Part shown: positions 37,735 to 45,757 of the stretch, one piece after another
Layout: each line of letters opens with the position of its first letter
Numbering within the stretch: position 1 is the stretch's first letter
Notes under the pieces: generated by a model
Databases searched by the model: none
Seen by the model: only the letters and a program-made list of their open reading frames with translations
What the model was told of the DNA's origin: nothing
Assembly: GCF_002082565.1 (NCBI RefSeq)
Contig: NZ_CP020562.1
Coordinates: 4,030,001 to 4,094,000 of the forward strand
Direction: 5' to 3'
Length of the DNA: 64,000 bases
DNA from: Halomonas sp. GT
Lineage (GTDB): Bacteria; Pseudomonadota; Gammaproteobacteria; Pseudomonadales; Halomonadaceae
Translations under genes and position numbers: made by a program

Positions 37735-39339
37735 TCAACTCACACGGATCGTTGCCATCATGCCTAGCTCTTCGTGTTCGATGATGTGGCAGTGGAACAG
37801 CCAATCGCCGGGCTTGAGGAACACCATGCGCAGCCTGAGACGCTGATAAGGAGCCAGGTTGACGGTGTCCTTCCAGGCCAGCCAGGGCGCGTCTCGCCAT
37901 TCCCTGTCAGCATCGCGGGTAGCGATCACCTGAAAGTGGGTGCCATGCACATGGAAGGGGTGATCCATATGGGAGTTATTGAAGACTTCCCACTCCTCTA
38001 CCTCGCCAACCTGCCCCTCAAACAGGACGTCGTTCATGGCAAAGGCACGGCCGTTGATCAGAAAATCCACCTTGGGTCGAACCGCTCTATCATCGTCGCT
38101 AGCGTGACTCGCCCCATGCCCCGGCCCATGGGTTCCGTGATGGCTGTCACTGCCGCCGTGGCCGGCATGCGGATCGCCATTCACCGCACCGTGATTGTCA
38201 TGGTCTGGCATCACCTCGGTCAGTTCCACTTGACGTCTCACCACTGGTTCGCCCAGGGGTTCGATATGGGACAAGGGGTCAGGTAACGCGACGGCGGGGT
38301 ATACGCCAGTATTTAGGGTATGAATCGATAATAGCGGAGCAATCTCGTCCAGATGTGTGGGCTTAGCTCCCATCCAACCACGTGTATAGGGATGACTCGC
38401 CAGTTCAAAACTCTTTTCTGCTTTCTCGCTGATGCGTACTAGCAGATCGGCCCGCTCACCTGGAGTGAGCAGCAGTTCGCTGAGCGGCTGTGGCCGCTCA
38501 AGCAAACCACCATCGGTGCCAATCAGGGAAAGCTCATGTTCGTCCAGGCGTAAACGCAAGTACCGGCCAGCACAGGCATTGACCAGTCGCAGCCGTAAGG
38601 TGCTGCCGGGTGCAACATCGAGGCGTGGCTCGCGTTGGCCGTTGACCAACAGAAGCTCCCCCTCGCGTCCATTCATCCAATCTTCGCTGGTATGGGGTGC
38701 CACTTCGCCATCCAAATTCAGGCGCAGGTCGCTGACCACTAGCAGGTGTTCCTTCACCTCCATGGGTAAGTCGTCAAGCCGAGGTCTGACCAATAATGCA
38801 CCTGCTAAACCATGAGCTACCTGTCGCGCAGTACCCTCATGTGGGTGGGGATGGAACCAGTGTAATCCTGCACTCCCCTTATGAAGAACATAACGATAAT
38901 GTCTTGGCTTGCCTGGCAATACGGCTTCCCAGGGAGCCCCATCTTCCGTCTGTGGCACGGGCACCCCATGCCAGTGCAGCGTAGTTTCGTGCTCAAGCTC
39001 GTTTATCAGCGTAATGTCTAACTCATCCCCCTCGCGCACCTCAATCAATGGCAACACTTTGCCGTTGTAGAGCCACAACTTTGCCTCAAGCCCATCGCTC
39101 ACTGGCACCGCATGGGCAGCTGGGGTTAACACACTTTGAAAGCGTCCAACCTGATCACTCAAGTTTGCAATCCGGGGCAGTGGTTGAAGGGGTCGTCCTG
39201 CAGGGATGCTAGTGTTATCTAACAGAGCTGTTGGTAACGTCTCGGTATGTCGTCCGGCCAAAGCGTGGACCAATAGGCCAGACCCAGAGAGGGCTATACC
39301 ACCCAGAGTGGTATAGCGAAGAAATTCGCGACGTTTCAT
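37735..39339 (-). CDS. Multicopper oxidase
   Basis: 534-residue three-cupredoxin-domain oxidase with a Tat-like N-terminus (MKRREFLRYTTLGG). Copper ligand motifs are HWHG, HWFHPHPH, HPFHVHGTHF and HCHIIEHEELGM, giving the type 1 and trinuclear sites. A His/Asp-rich loop (DHDNHGAVNG and neighbours, about 380-415) may bind extra copper. It oxidises Cu(I) in the periplasm. It differs from the PcoA-type enzyme at 60171, so two oxidases are present. Confidence 0.93.
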   Translation of the reverse strand: MKRREFLRYTTLGGIALSGSGLLVHALAGRHTETLPTALLDNTSIPAGRPLQPLPRIANLSDQVGRFQSVLTPAAHAVPVSDGLEAKLWLYNGKVLPLIEVREGDELDITLINELEHETTLHWHGVPVPQTEDGAPWEAVLPGKPRHYRYVLHKGSAGLHWFHPHPHEGTARQVAHGLAGALLVRPRLDDLPMEVKEHLLVVSDLRLNLDGEVAPHTSEDWMNGREGELLLVNGQREPRLDVAPGSTLRLRLVNACAGRYLRLRLDEHELSLIGTDGGLLERPQPLSELLLTPGERADLLVRISEKAEKSFELASHPYTRGWMGAKPTHLDEIAPLLSIHTLNTGVYPAVALPDPLSHIEPLGEPVVRRQVELTEVMPDHDNHGAVNGDPHAGHGGSDSHHGTHGPGHGASHASDDDRAVRPKVDFLINGRAFAMNDVLFEGQVGEVEEWEVFNNSHMDHPFHVHGTHFQVIATRDADREWRDAPWLAWKDTVNLAPYQRLRLRMVFLKPGDWLFHCHIIEHEELGMMATIRVS

Positions 39340-39409
39340 GGATATTCCTCGAAATTAAAAAAATCATCTTGGTCCGCCACAAACGAGCGGAATGTTCATC
39401 GATGAATTT

Positions 39410-39748
39410 TTAAACGCGAGGAGGCCGGTCAAAAGGCACGCGTGGAGCTGGTAACCAGTTGACTAGGTAACGAGGCAAGGTCGAAGCGGGGAAGGCTACG
39501 TCTTCGATAAGTAGCGCTAGATTCGCCGTACACTGGCCACAAGGCATACAGCACTCGGACGTATGAGAGTCATCGTGATGGTGGCTGCTATCCGATCCAG
39601 TATTCTCGATCGCTTCACTAATTGGAACAGTTTCAGTGAACAAACAGTGCTCATTTTCATGATGATCAATAGCCACTACCGTCATTGGCTGCGCCAAGGC
39701 AAGGCCCAGCAGCAAACAAAGCAACCATTTAAATGAGTGGCGAGTCAT
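39410..39748 (-). CDS. Small exported His/Cys-rich protein
   Basis: 112 residues from ATG 39748, where a signal peptide MTRHSFKWLLCLLLGLALAQ begins; the frame extends to 39850 but the extra N-terminus is not hydrophobic. The mature part has DHHENEHC, SSHHHDDSHTSE and CCMPCGQC clusters, likely metal-binding. It precedes the multicopper oxidase on the same strand, 70 bp away. No family recognised with certainty; start is uncertain because no ribosome site stands out. Confidence 0.65.
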   Translation of the reverse strand: MTRHSFKWLLCLLLGLALAQPMTVVAIDHHENEHCLFTETVPISEAIENTGSDSSHHHDDSHTSECCMPCGQCTANLALLIEDVAFPASTLPRYLVNWLPAPRVPFDRPPRV

Positions 39749-39885
39749 GAGAAAGAAATAATCACTGTCGAGTGGAGAATAATAAGAGTATTTCATGGCT
39801 CCATAGATACACGCAACCCAAGTGCAGCTGGCAAGTTGCCGAATCTCCAAAATTGATACAGGTCAATAAATTGCCTTATTTAACG

Positions 39886-39912
39886 TTCAGATATGCCTTA
39901 GGCATGCCTGAA
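39886..39912. promoter_or_regulatory. 27-bp dyad in divergent copper promoter
   Basis: TTCAG (39886-39890) and CTGAA (39908-39912) flank ATGCC-TTA-GGCAT (39893-39905), an inverted repeat of 10 bp per arm interrupted by two bases each side. There is no T-run. It lies between the divergent copper operons, and its outer half-sites match the TTCAG motif of copper cluster II. Confidence 0.5.
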
Positions 39913-40030
39913 TGCCATATTGAGAATTGACCTAGGTGCTACACATATCCTCAATACTTCAGGCATCGGCCTTTGATATAGGCCTTCGACATCTGGGCCT
40001 AATATGGGCCTGTCGCTAAGGAGAACGACC

Positions 40031-40582
40031 ATGGATATTCGCAAACTCACTCTCGCCTTCGGACTCACCCTGGCCCTCTCAGCCAGTGGTACAGGCGTTG
40101 CTTTCGCCCAGGGGATGATGGGTGACCAAGCGGGCCAAGGACGCTCCATGATGGGAGGAACGATAGGTGACGGCCAAGGCGGTATGGGGCCTGGCATGAT
40201 GGGGGAAATGATGGGTGGCGGCATGATGCCCTGCCCGATGATGGCCGAGGGTATGGGCATGATGTCAATGCTCGACGATGAGCAACGCAGCGAGATGCGT
40301 GAGCTGATGCAGGAGCACCGCCCCGCCCAGTTCGAGCGCATGGGTCGGATGATGAACCTGCGCGATGACCTGATGGCCGAGATGCAACAGGATCGCCCCG
40401 ACCCAGCCGCCGTGCAGGAACGCCATGCGAGCATGGCCGAATTGCACGGCGAAATGATGGCCGAGATGGTGCGCATGCGAAATGCCATGCATGACCTGAT
40501 GAGCGACGAGCAGCGCCAGCAACTTGAGCAGACACCATCTGATAATGATGTCGATCCCGAGGATCATGACGCCCATCACTGA
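40031..40582 (+). CDS. Met-rich Spy/CpxP-like periplasmic protein
   Basis: 183 residues from ATG 40031 (AAGGAG upstream). Signal peptide ends near GVAFAQG. The first mature third is almost wholly Met/Gly (GMMGDQAGQGRSMMGG, MMGEMMGGGMMPCPMM), followed by a helical domain with LMQEHRPAQFERMGRMMNL, similar to the LTxxQ proteins Spy/CpxP. It ends in an His/Asp tail. Probably a periplasmic copper-binding chaperone. First gene of the copA unit. Confidence 0.8.
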   Translation: MDIRKLTLAFGLTLALSASGTGVAFAQGMMGDQAGQGRSMMGGTIGDGQGGMGPGMMGEMMGGGMMPCPMMAEGMGMMSMLDDEQRSEMRELMQEHRPAQFERMGRMMNLRDDLMAEMQQDRPDPAAVQERHASMAELHGEMMAEMVRMRNAMHDLMSDEQRQQLEQTPSDNDVDPEDHDAHH

Positions 40583-40640
40583 AACGCCTGACAAAATGCC
40601 CACCTGACGACTAACTTTTGCTTTCTGGAGGCGCTTAATA

Positions 40641-40775
40641 ATGATGTCAGAGCACATGAACTTCATGATGAGTCATATGGGAGCTGTCGGCTGGCTCATG
40701 CACATCGCCATCCTGGTGCTGGTAATACTCGCCATCGCTGCACTGATCAAATACCTATTCACTTCGGGCAAGTAA
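40641..40775 (+). CDS. 44-aa Met-rich membrane peptide
   Basis: A GGAGG ribosome site precedes the ATG. The product MMSEHMNFMMSHMGAVGWLM is followed by a single hydrophobic helix and KYLFTSGK. Seven Met and two His stand outside or at the start of the helix. It aligns without gaps to the 49-aa peptide at 57257 (20 identities in 41 positions). Located between the Spy-like protein and the copper ATPase. Probably binds or passes Cu(I) at the membrane; function unknown. Confidence 0.8.
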   Translation: MMSEHMNFMMSHMGAVGWLMHIAILVLVILAIAALIKYLFTSGK

Positions 40776-40842
40776 CGTGGGACATGCGACTTCCGGCAGT
40801 TAATAAGCGTGTGGGTGGGACTGCGCATGAAGGAGAAAGTCT

Positions 40843-43380
40843 ATGGCAGATGCTCAAGAAAGAGACGACAAGAGAGAGAAAAACCCAACAACCACGGTCA
40901 CTCTGACGGTCCCTGGCATGGGCAGCGACCACTGTGCAGGGATCGTACGCAAGACGCTTGAGCGCCTTGATGGCGTAGACGAGATCCAGACCAATATCGC
41001 CAACCATCATGTCAGCGTGACTCTCGATGAGGGTGGGCCCGATGGCACCTCCCTAAAGAAAGCCGTCGAGGGAGCTGGCTACGATGTGGCTGCCGTCAGC
41101 GGCGGTACCGGCAAGCAGCAGATCCGCCTGACCGTACCGGGCATGGGCTCGGATCACTGCGCCGGTATTGTCCGTAAGACGCTCGAGCGCCTGGAAGGCA
41201 TCGAGTCGATTGACACCAATATTGCAAACCATCGAGTGTCAGTGAGCGTCACCGCCGACGGCCCTGATGGCGATGCTCTCAAAAGTGCCGTGGAAGGCGC
41301 CGGATACGACGTGGCGGCCGTCCAGACCGACCAGGCGGAGGATACCAACGGAGATGCTGAAATTGAAGAAGCCTATCTCTCTCAGGCCCGCAAGCGCCTG
41401 ATCATCGCTGCTGTTCCCACCACCCTGATCATGCTGCTGATGATGCCGCACATGTTCTGGCAACCGATCCCAGGCTATCTGGCCATTGTCGCTCTACTCG
41501 CGTTTCCGGTGGTGTTCCTTTTTGGCGGTATTGCCACCCATAAGTCGACCTGGCGGTCGTTAAAGAATGGCACTTTCAACATGGACGTGCTGATCTCAAT
41601 GGGTAGCCTGCCCCCCTACCTGATCGGTCTAGTCGGCTTCATTACTCCAATGACATCGTTCATCGAAATGGCCGCCACCATCATGACGTTCCATCTGTTG
41701 GGCCGCTACTTGGAGGCACTGGCCAAGGGGCGTGCATCCCAGGCCATCCGCCGCCTGATGACCCTGGGCGCCAAGACGGCACGGGTAGAGCGCGACGGTG
41801 AGGAGGTCGAGGTAACGGTGAAGGAGTTGGCTCTCGGCGACATCATGATTGTGCGTCCCGGCGACAAGATACCCACCGACGGCGAAATCGTCGAGGGCGA
41901 GAGCCACCTCGACGAGTCCATCGCTACCGGCGAGTCTATACCCGTCTACAAGAGTTCCGGCGACAGCGTGATCGGCGCGACTATCAACAAGGAGGGGAGG
42001 CTGCGGGTCAAGGCGACTCGCGTCGGCGGTGACACCTTCCTCGCCCAGGTGGTACGTCTGATCGACCAGGCCCAGGGCTCACGGGTACCCATACAGGAGT
42101 TCGCCGACCGCATGACCGGCCGCTTCGTACCGGCAGTGCTGTTCATCGCCCTCGCCAGCCTGGTTGTGTGGCTGCTGGTTCCAGACGTCATGCGCCCGAT
42201 CCTCGACTGGGGCGCGAACTTCCTACCCTGGGTGAACCCCGAGGCCGCAACCCCTGTGCTGGCCATACTCGCCGCTGTGGCTGTGCTGGTCATCGCCTGC
42301 CCCTGCGCCTTGGGCCTGGCCACCCCTACGGCGCTGATGGTGGGTTCAGGGATCGGCGCCGAGCGCGGCATCCTGATCCGCTCCGGGGAGGCAATACAGA
42401 CTTTCAAAGACGTCAAAGTCATCGTGCTCGACAAGACCGGAACCATTACCCGCGGCGAGCCGAAGCTGACCGAAGTGGTTACCGCCGAAGGTGTCGATGA
42501 AACCAAGCTGTTGACGCTTGCAGCCAGTGTCGAAAACGCCTCGGAACATCCCATAGCTCGCGCCATCGTGGAGGGTGCCGGCGAGCGCGGCGTCAAGCCC
42601 AGTGATGTCAGCGAGTTTCGTTCCACCGGTGCCCGTGGCGTCTCCGGCAAGGTCGATGAGACGCACGTACTGATCGGTAATCGCCTACTCCTGGAGGAAG
42701 AGGGCATACTAGGTCTGGAAGCGCTTGATGAGGCCATGCAGGGACTCGAAGGTAAAGGACGTACCGCTGTCATCGTTGCCGCCGACGGCCAAGCCATAGG
42801 CATCGTGGCGGTCGCCGATACCCTCAAAAAGGAGTCGATCGAAGCTATTCGCGGCATGCACCAGCTCGGCATACACGTGGTAATGATCACTGGTGACAAC
42901 GAGCGGGCCGCCCGCGCCGTAGCCGACGAGGTTGGCATCGATGAGGTTCAGGCTGGCGTACTGCCAGAGGGCAAGGTCGAGGCCATCCGCGCGCTACAGG
43001 AGAAGCACGGTAACCACGTGGCCATGGTCGGTGACGGTATTAACGACGCCCCTGCTCTTACTCAAGCCAACGTGGGCATCGCCATCGGGGCCGGGGCAGA
43101 CGTTGCCATTGAGGCAGCGGACGTGACCCTGGTGCGCGGCGAGCTGACCGCCGTGGTCGATGCCATGCTCCTATCCCGCGCCACCTACGGCAAGATCGTA
43201 CAGAACCTTATCTGGGCCAGCGCCTACAACATCGCAGCCATTCCCATCGCCGCTATTGGCCTGCTGCACCCCATGATCGGTGTCATCGCTATGACGGCAA
43301 GCTCTCTCTCCGTCATTGGCAACTCGCTGCTACTCAAGCGACGCTTCGCCACAAACAACCCTCAAGGAGGCTCAAAATGA
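40843..43380 (+). CDS. copA: Copper-translocating P1B-type ATPase
   Basis: 845-residue P1B ATPase: two N-terminal HMA-like domains, then eight helices with the metal site ACPCALGLATPTA, DKTGTITRG phosphorylation site, SEHPIARAI and GDGINDAPAL. Both HMA domains lack CxxC and read VPGMGSDHCAGIV with a lone Cys (C31, C106). The two are near-identical, 75 residues apart. It exports Cu(I) from the cytosol. AAGGAG precedes ATG. Its stop overlaps the DUF2933 ATG. Confidence 0.95.
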   Translation: MADAQERDDKREKNPTTTVTLTVPGMGSDHCAGIVRKTLERLDGVDEIQTNIANHHVSVTLDEGGPDGTSLKKAVEGAGYDVAAVSGGTGKQQIRLTVPGMGSDHCAGIVRKTLERLEGIESIDTNIANHRVSVSVTADGPDGDALKSAVEGAGYDVAAVQTDQAEDTNGDAEIEEAYLSQARKRLIIAAVPTTLIMLLMMPHMFWQPIPGYLAIVALLAFPVVFLFGGIATHKSTWRSLKNGTFNMDVLISMGSLPPYLIGLVGFITPMTSFIEMAATIMTFHLLGRYLEALAKGRASQAIRRLMTLGAKTARVERDGEEVEVTVKELALGDIMIVRPGDKIPTDGEIVEGESHLDESIATGESIPVYKSSGDSVIGATINKEGRLRVKATRVGGDTFLAQVVRLIDQAQGSRVPIQEFADRMTGRFVPAVLFIALASLVVWLLVPDVMRPILDWGANFLPWVNPEAATPVLAILAAVAVLVIACPCALGLATPTALMVGSGIGAERGILIRSGEAIQTFKDVKVIVLDKTGTITRGEPKLTEVVTAEGVDETKLLTLAASVENASEHPIARAIVEGAGERGVKPSDVSEFRSTGARGVSGKVDETHVLIGNRLLLEEEGILGLEALDEAMQGLEGKGRTAVIVAADGQAIGIVAVADTLKKESIEAIRGMHQLGIHVVMITGDNERAARAVADEVGIDEVQAGVLPEGKVEAIRALQEKHGNHVAMVGDGINDAPALTQANVGIAIGAGADVAIEAADVTLVRGELTAVVDAMLLSRATYGKIVQNLIWASAYNIAAIPIAAIGLLHPMIGVIAMTASSLSVIGNSLLLKRRFATNNPQGGSK

Positions 43381-43571
43381 ACCGCATTCACCACTGGATG
43401 ATGACTGCTTGCTTAGTAATGATGGGAGTGGCCATGATCTTTCTGATGTGGCGCGGTCAGTCACTAAGCACTGGAGCCTGGCTGATGCTTCCCCTGGCAC
43501 TCTGTCTTGGAATGCATTTCCTGATGCATCGCCATTCCGGTTGTCATCAAGGGGATAAGGATGAGAAGTGA
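43377..43571 (+). CDS. DUF2933-like small membrane protein
   Basis: 64-residue protein with two hydrophobic helices (about 6-24 and 33-50), Met/His rich (MMTACLVMMGVAMIFLMW, MHFLMHRHSGCHQGDK). It starts in the copA stop (ATGA). DUF2933 proteins are frequent beside copper and heavy-metal ATPases; a supporting role in export is likely but unproven. Confidence 0.75.
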   Translation: MNRIHHWMMTACLVMMGVAMIFLMWRGQSLSTGAWLMLPLALCLGMHFLMHRHSGCHQGDKDEK

Positions 43572-43663
43572 ACCAGCGTCATTGCATTCATGAAATCGAT
43601 GACTTTGACATCGAGCATGGTGCGAGACCCAACACTTAGAAAGGGAAGCTTACTTGCATAATG

Positions 43664-44875
43664 CTATTTCTGAAACGGAAGAACATCTGCTCGTGTGGCT
43701 CGACCAGACCTTATGGCACTGTGCTTGAGCTTGAGAGGCACCACGTTTTCGCCAGCATTTGGCTGAACACTCAGGTAGCCAGGGCGTAAGCTACAAAGCA
43801 TCTCAATGGTTTCTGGCGGCAACCCAATCTGATACGCCAACTCAGTGCGTTCGAAGATGCCGTTATCTACCAACAAATGAGCGCCGCGCATCATGAGCTT
43901 GGGCTGCTCGAAAGCGAAGGTATCATCGCCCGGCTCACCCTTCGTCCATTTACGTGCAGAGCGTCCTTTCCAAAGTCTTAATTCAAGCTGGTCCGTCAGC
44001 AGTAATAGATCGCGACAGCGTACGATCATTGAGGCCACAGAAACTTTCCAGCGAGATTTAAGCGAGAGCAAGTTATCAAGCGTTGGCCATACAACCTCCT
44101 GCGCAAAGCTCTCGGGAGGCATCAGGAAGGCGCTGGCAAAACGGTGTGCCTGCCCTTCTAAAAGGTTATAGAGCTCATTTTTCGCATATTGCGAAGCCGG
44201 AATTTTCGAGTGTAGTACTAGGTGCCCAAGTTCATGCGCTGCGTCGAAGCGGTTGCGAATCGCATTCGCTTTGTCTTCAGCGATCAGCACATAGGGTCGA
44301 CCATCCAAAATGGAGACATGGGAAACGCCATCCATTTTGACATGCCCCAGGGTCGCACGAGTACAAATGATCCCAGCATTTTCCATTACTTGGATAACAT
44401 TCGGAATAGGGGCAGTGCCGAGATTCCAAACCTCGCGGCATTCGCGCGCGATATCTTCTATTTCTTCATCACTGATCAGGCGGCAGTCATCGGCATCAAG
44501 CATAGGCACATTGATCTCAGGCCACTCCATTGCATCCTGAAAGAAGTCTGAAATCTCTTGAAGCCATGCTAAATACAACTGCGACCGCTCACGGGCCTGT
44601 TTATGAGCAGATGCTTGAGAGCGGAAAAAATGAGGGCGCTGTTCCCCCTGGAAAGCTAGCGGTATTGGCTTGAGAAACCACATTCGTGAAACATTGAACA
44701 CGTGGCAAAGGCGATCAAAGGACTCAGCCTCAGGTAGCTGGGCACCTTTTTCCCATGCCGAAATCGTGCTGGAAGAGCGTTCAATTTGCTCTCCCAGCTC
44801 CGCGAGGGTCAAATTTTGGGCCATACGCAACTGGCTCAGCCGCTGGCCTTGAAATCCATCAACCCCTGTTCTCAT
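43664..44875 (-). CDS. XRE regulator with ImmA/IrrE metallopeptidase domain
   Basis: 403 residues from ATG 44875, one base after the upstream gene stop (TGACATG); starts at 44914 and 44965 are open. An N-terminal Cro/CI helix-turn-helix (NLTLAELGEQIERSSSTISA) and a zinc peptidase HELGH at 214-218. ImmA-type proteins cleave partner repressors. It is coupled to the 251-aa gene and divergent from type III mod-res. Confidence 0.85.
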   Translation of the reverse strand: MRTGVDGFQGQRLSQLRMAQNLTLAELGEQIERSSSTISAWEKGAQLPEAESFDRLCHVFNVSRMWFLKPIPLAFQGEQRPHFFRSQASAHKQARERSQLYLAWLQEISDFFQDAMEWPEINVPMLDADDCRLISDEEIEDIARECREVWNLGTAPIPNVIQVMENAGIICTRATLGHVKMDGVSHVSILDGRPYVLIAEDKANAIRNRFDAAHELGHLVLHSKIPASQYAKNELYNLLEGQAHRFASAFLMPPESFAQEVVWPTLDNLLSLKSRWKVSVASMIVRCRDLLLLTDQLELRLWKGRSARKWTKGEPGDDTFAFEQPKLMMRGAHLLVDNGIFERTELAYQIGLPPETIEMLCSLRPGYLSVQPNAGENVVPLKLKHSAIRSGRATRADVLPFQK

Positions 44876-44876
44876 G

Positions 44877-45632
44877 TCACTCGCTTCCGCCTTCGTTTTG
44901 GTCTCGACCTTCATCGCGACGCATGCTAGCACGCAGCTTCGGATAAGCAACATCGCCGATACCATCTATTTCGTCGTAATACTGTAAAAGCTCATCAGTG
45001 CTAATTCGCAAATGGAACCCTGCGCTTGGATCACTAAATGGAACGGCCAACACTACACCCAAAGTGGAGCTGTGATCGCTTTCTGTCCATTTAGCTGTAT
45101 AGGGCAGCAATAAAGCATGCAACGAGTCGTCATTCGGACCAAGGGGCGGGGTCAACGACTGAAATAGGTCAGGATGCTGATTTTCCAGCCTTTCGTTAAT
45201 AGCGCTGAACTCGCGCCGGTATTTAGCCGAAGTGGGCTGTGCCTTGTCTTGCGTCATGACACTCGTAGTAATTTGTAACGAACCAGCACGAATTAGCGCA
45301 AAGTGACCGCCTGCTGGTTGAGTAGGATAGTTGCTCACCTCAAAGCTTTCGCCAGCCTGCAAACCTAGAAGCGCCTCTTGCACCGTGTAATGATGTAACT
45401 GCGGCCCAGGGCCAGGCAGTGGTACATGCTTGAAGGTCTCTTTGAGAAAGGTATCGCTCTTCTTAAAAGCTGCTTCGATGCTTTCAAGCAACTGATTTAA
45501 ATCAGGACGAGATAGCTGCTGGCAGATAAAGCGGCATAGTTCTTCTCTGTTCGTTTCTTTTTGGCTCACGATTGCCTCCAAGGCGCCGATTCGGTAAAGC
45601 AGATTATAGACCCATTTTTTCCTGTTATCCAC
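44877..45632 (-). CDS. Unknown 251-aa protein coupled to XRE-ImmA
   Basis: No recognised domain. The N-terminus is hydrophilic-helical (REELCRFICQQLSRPDLNQL), the middle has a Gly/Pro turn (LPGPGPQLHHY), and the C-terminus is acidic then Arg-rich. No signal peptide or membrane helix. First gene of a two-gene unit with the XRE-ImmA regulator and divergent from the type III system across a 125-bp gap holding a GGGCAA/TTGCCC dyad. A defence-linked partner or ImmA target is an inference. Confidence 0.55.
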   Translation of the reverse strand: MDNRKKWVYNLLYRIGALEAIVSQKETNREELCRFICQQLSRPDLNQLLESIEAAFKKSDTFLKETFKHVPLPGPGPQLHHYTVQEALLGLQAGESFEVSNYPTQPAGGHFALIRAGSLQITTSVMTQDKAQPTSAKYRREFSAINERLENQHPDLFQSLTPPLGPNDDSLHALLLPYTAKWTESDHSSTLGVVLAVPFSDPSAGFHLRISTDELLQYYDEIDGIGDVAYPKLRASMRRDEGRDQNEGGSE

Positions 45633-45660
45633 GCAGCCATTTATTCTTGCTTGCTAACCA

Positions 45661-45706
45661 GGGCAAACCGACCGCTTTAGAAGTTGCCCTCTACAAAGGG
45701 TATTAT
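45661..45706 (+). promoter_or_regulatory. Operator dyad and -10 box upstream of mod
   Basis: GGGCAA (45661-45666) and TTGCCC (45684-45689) form an inverted repeat with 17-bp spacing, followed by TATTAT at 45701-45706, a -10-like box. The start of mod is 52 bp on. The dyad would suit an XRE dimer, for example the neighbouring ImmA-type protein. Confidence 0.5.
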
Positions 45707-45757
45707 GTGGCCAAAAGCCCAGCCCAAGTCACACGCTGCTAAGGAACACACGAGTAC

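Noticed and set aside
37622..37846. Open frame reading KARQGKARQ repeats
   Set aside because: It is a translation of the CAAGG microsatellite and has no start signals or complexity.
40065..40538. Long minus-strand frames opposite the Met-rich Spy-like gene
   Set aside because: They are antisense shadows of ATG-rich, stop-poor coding DNA.
41946..42938. 330-codon minus-strand open frame opposite copA
   Set aside because: Ser/Thr/Ala/Arg-rich antisense of a high-GC gene; no start signals or domain.
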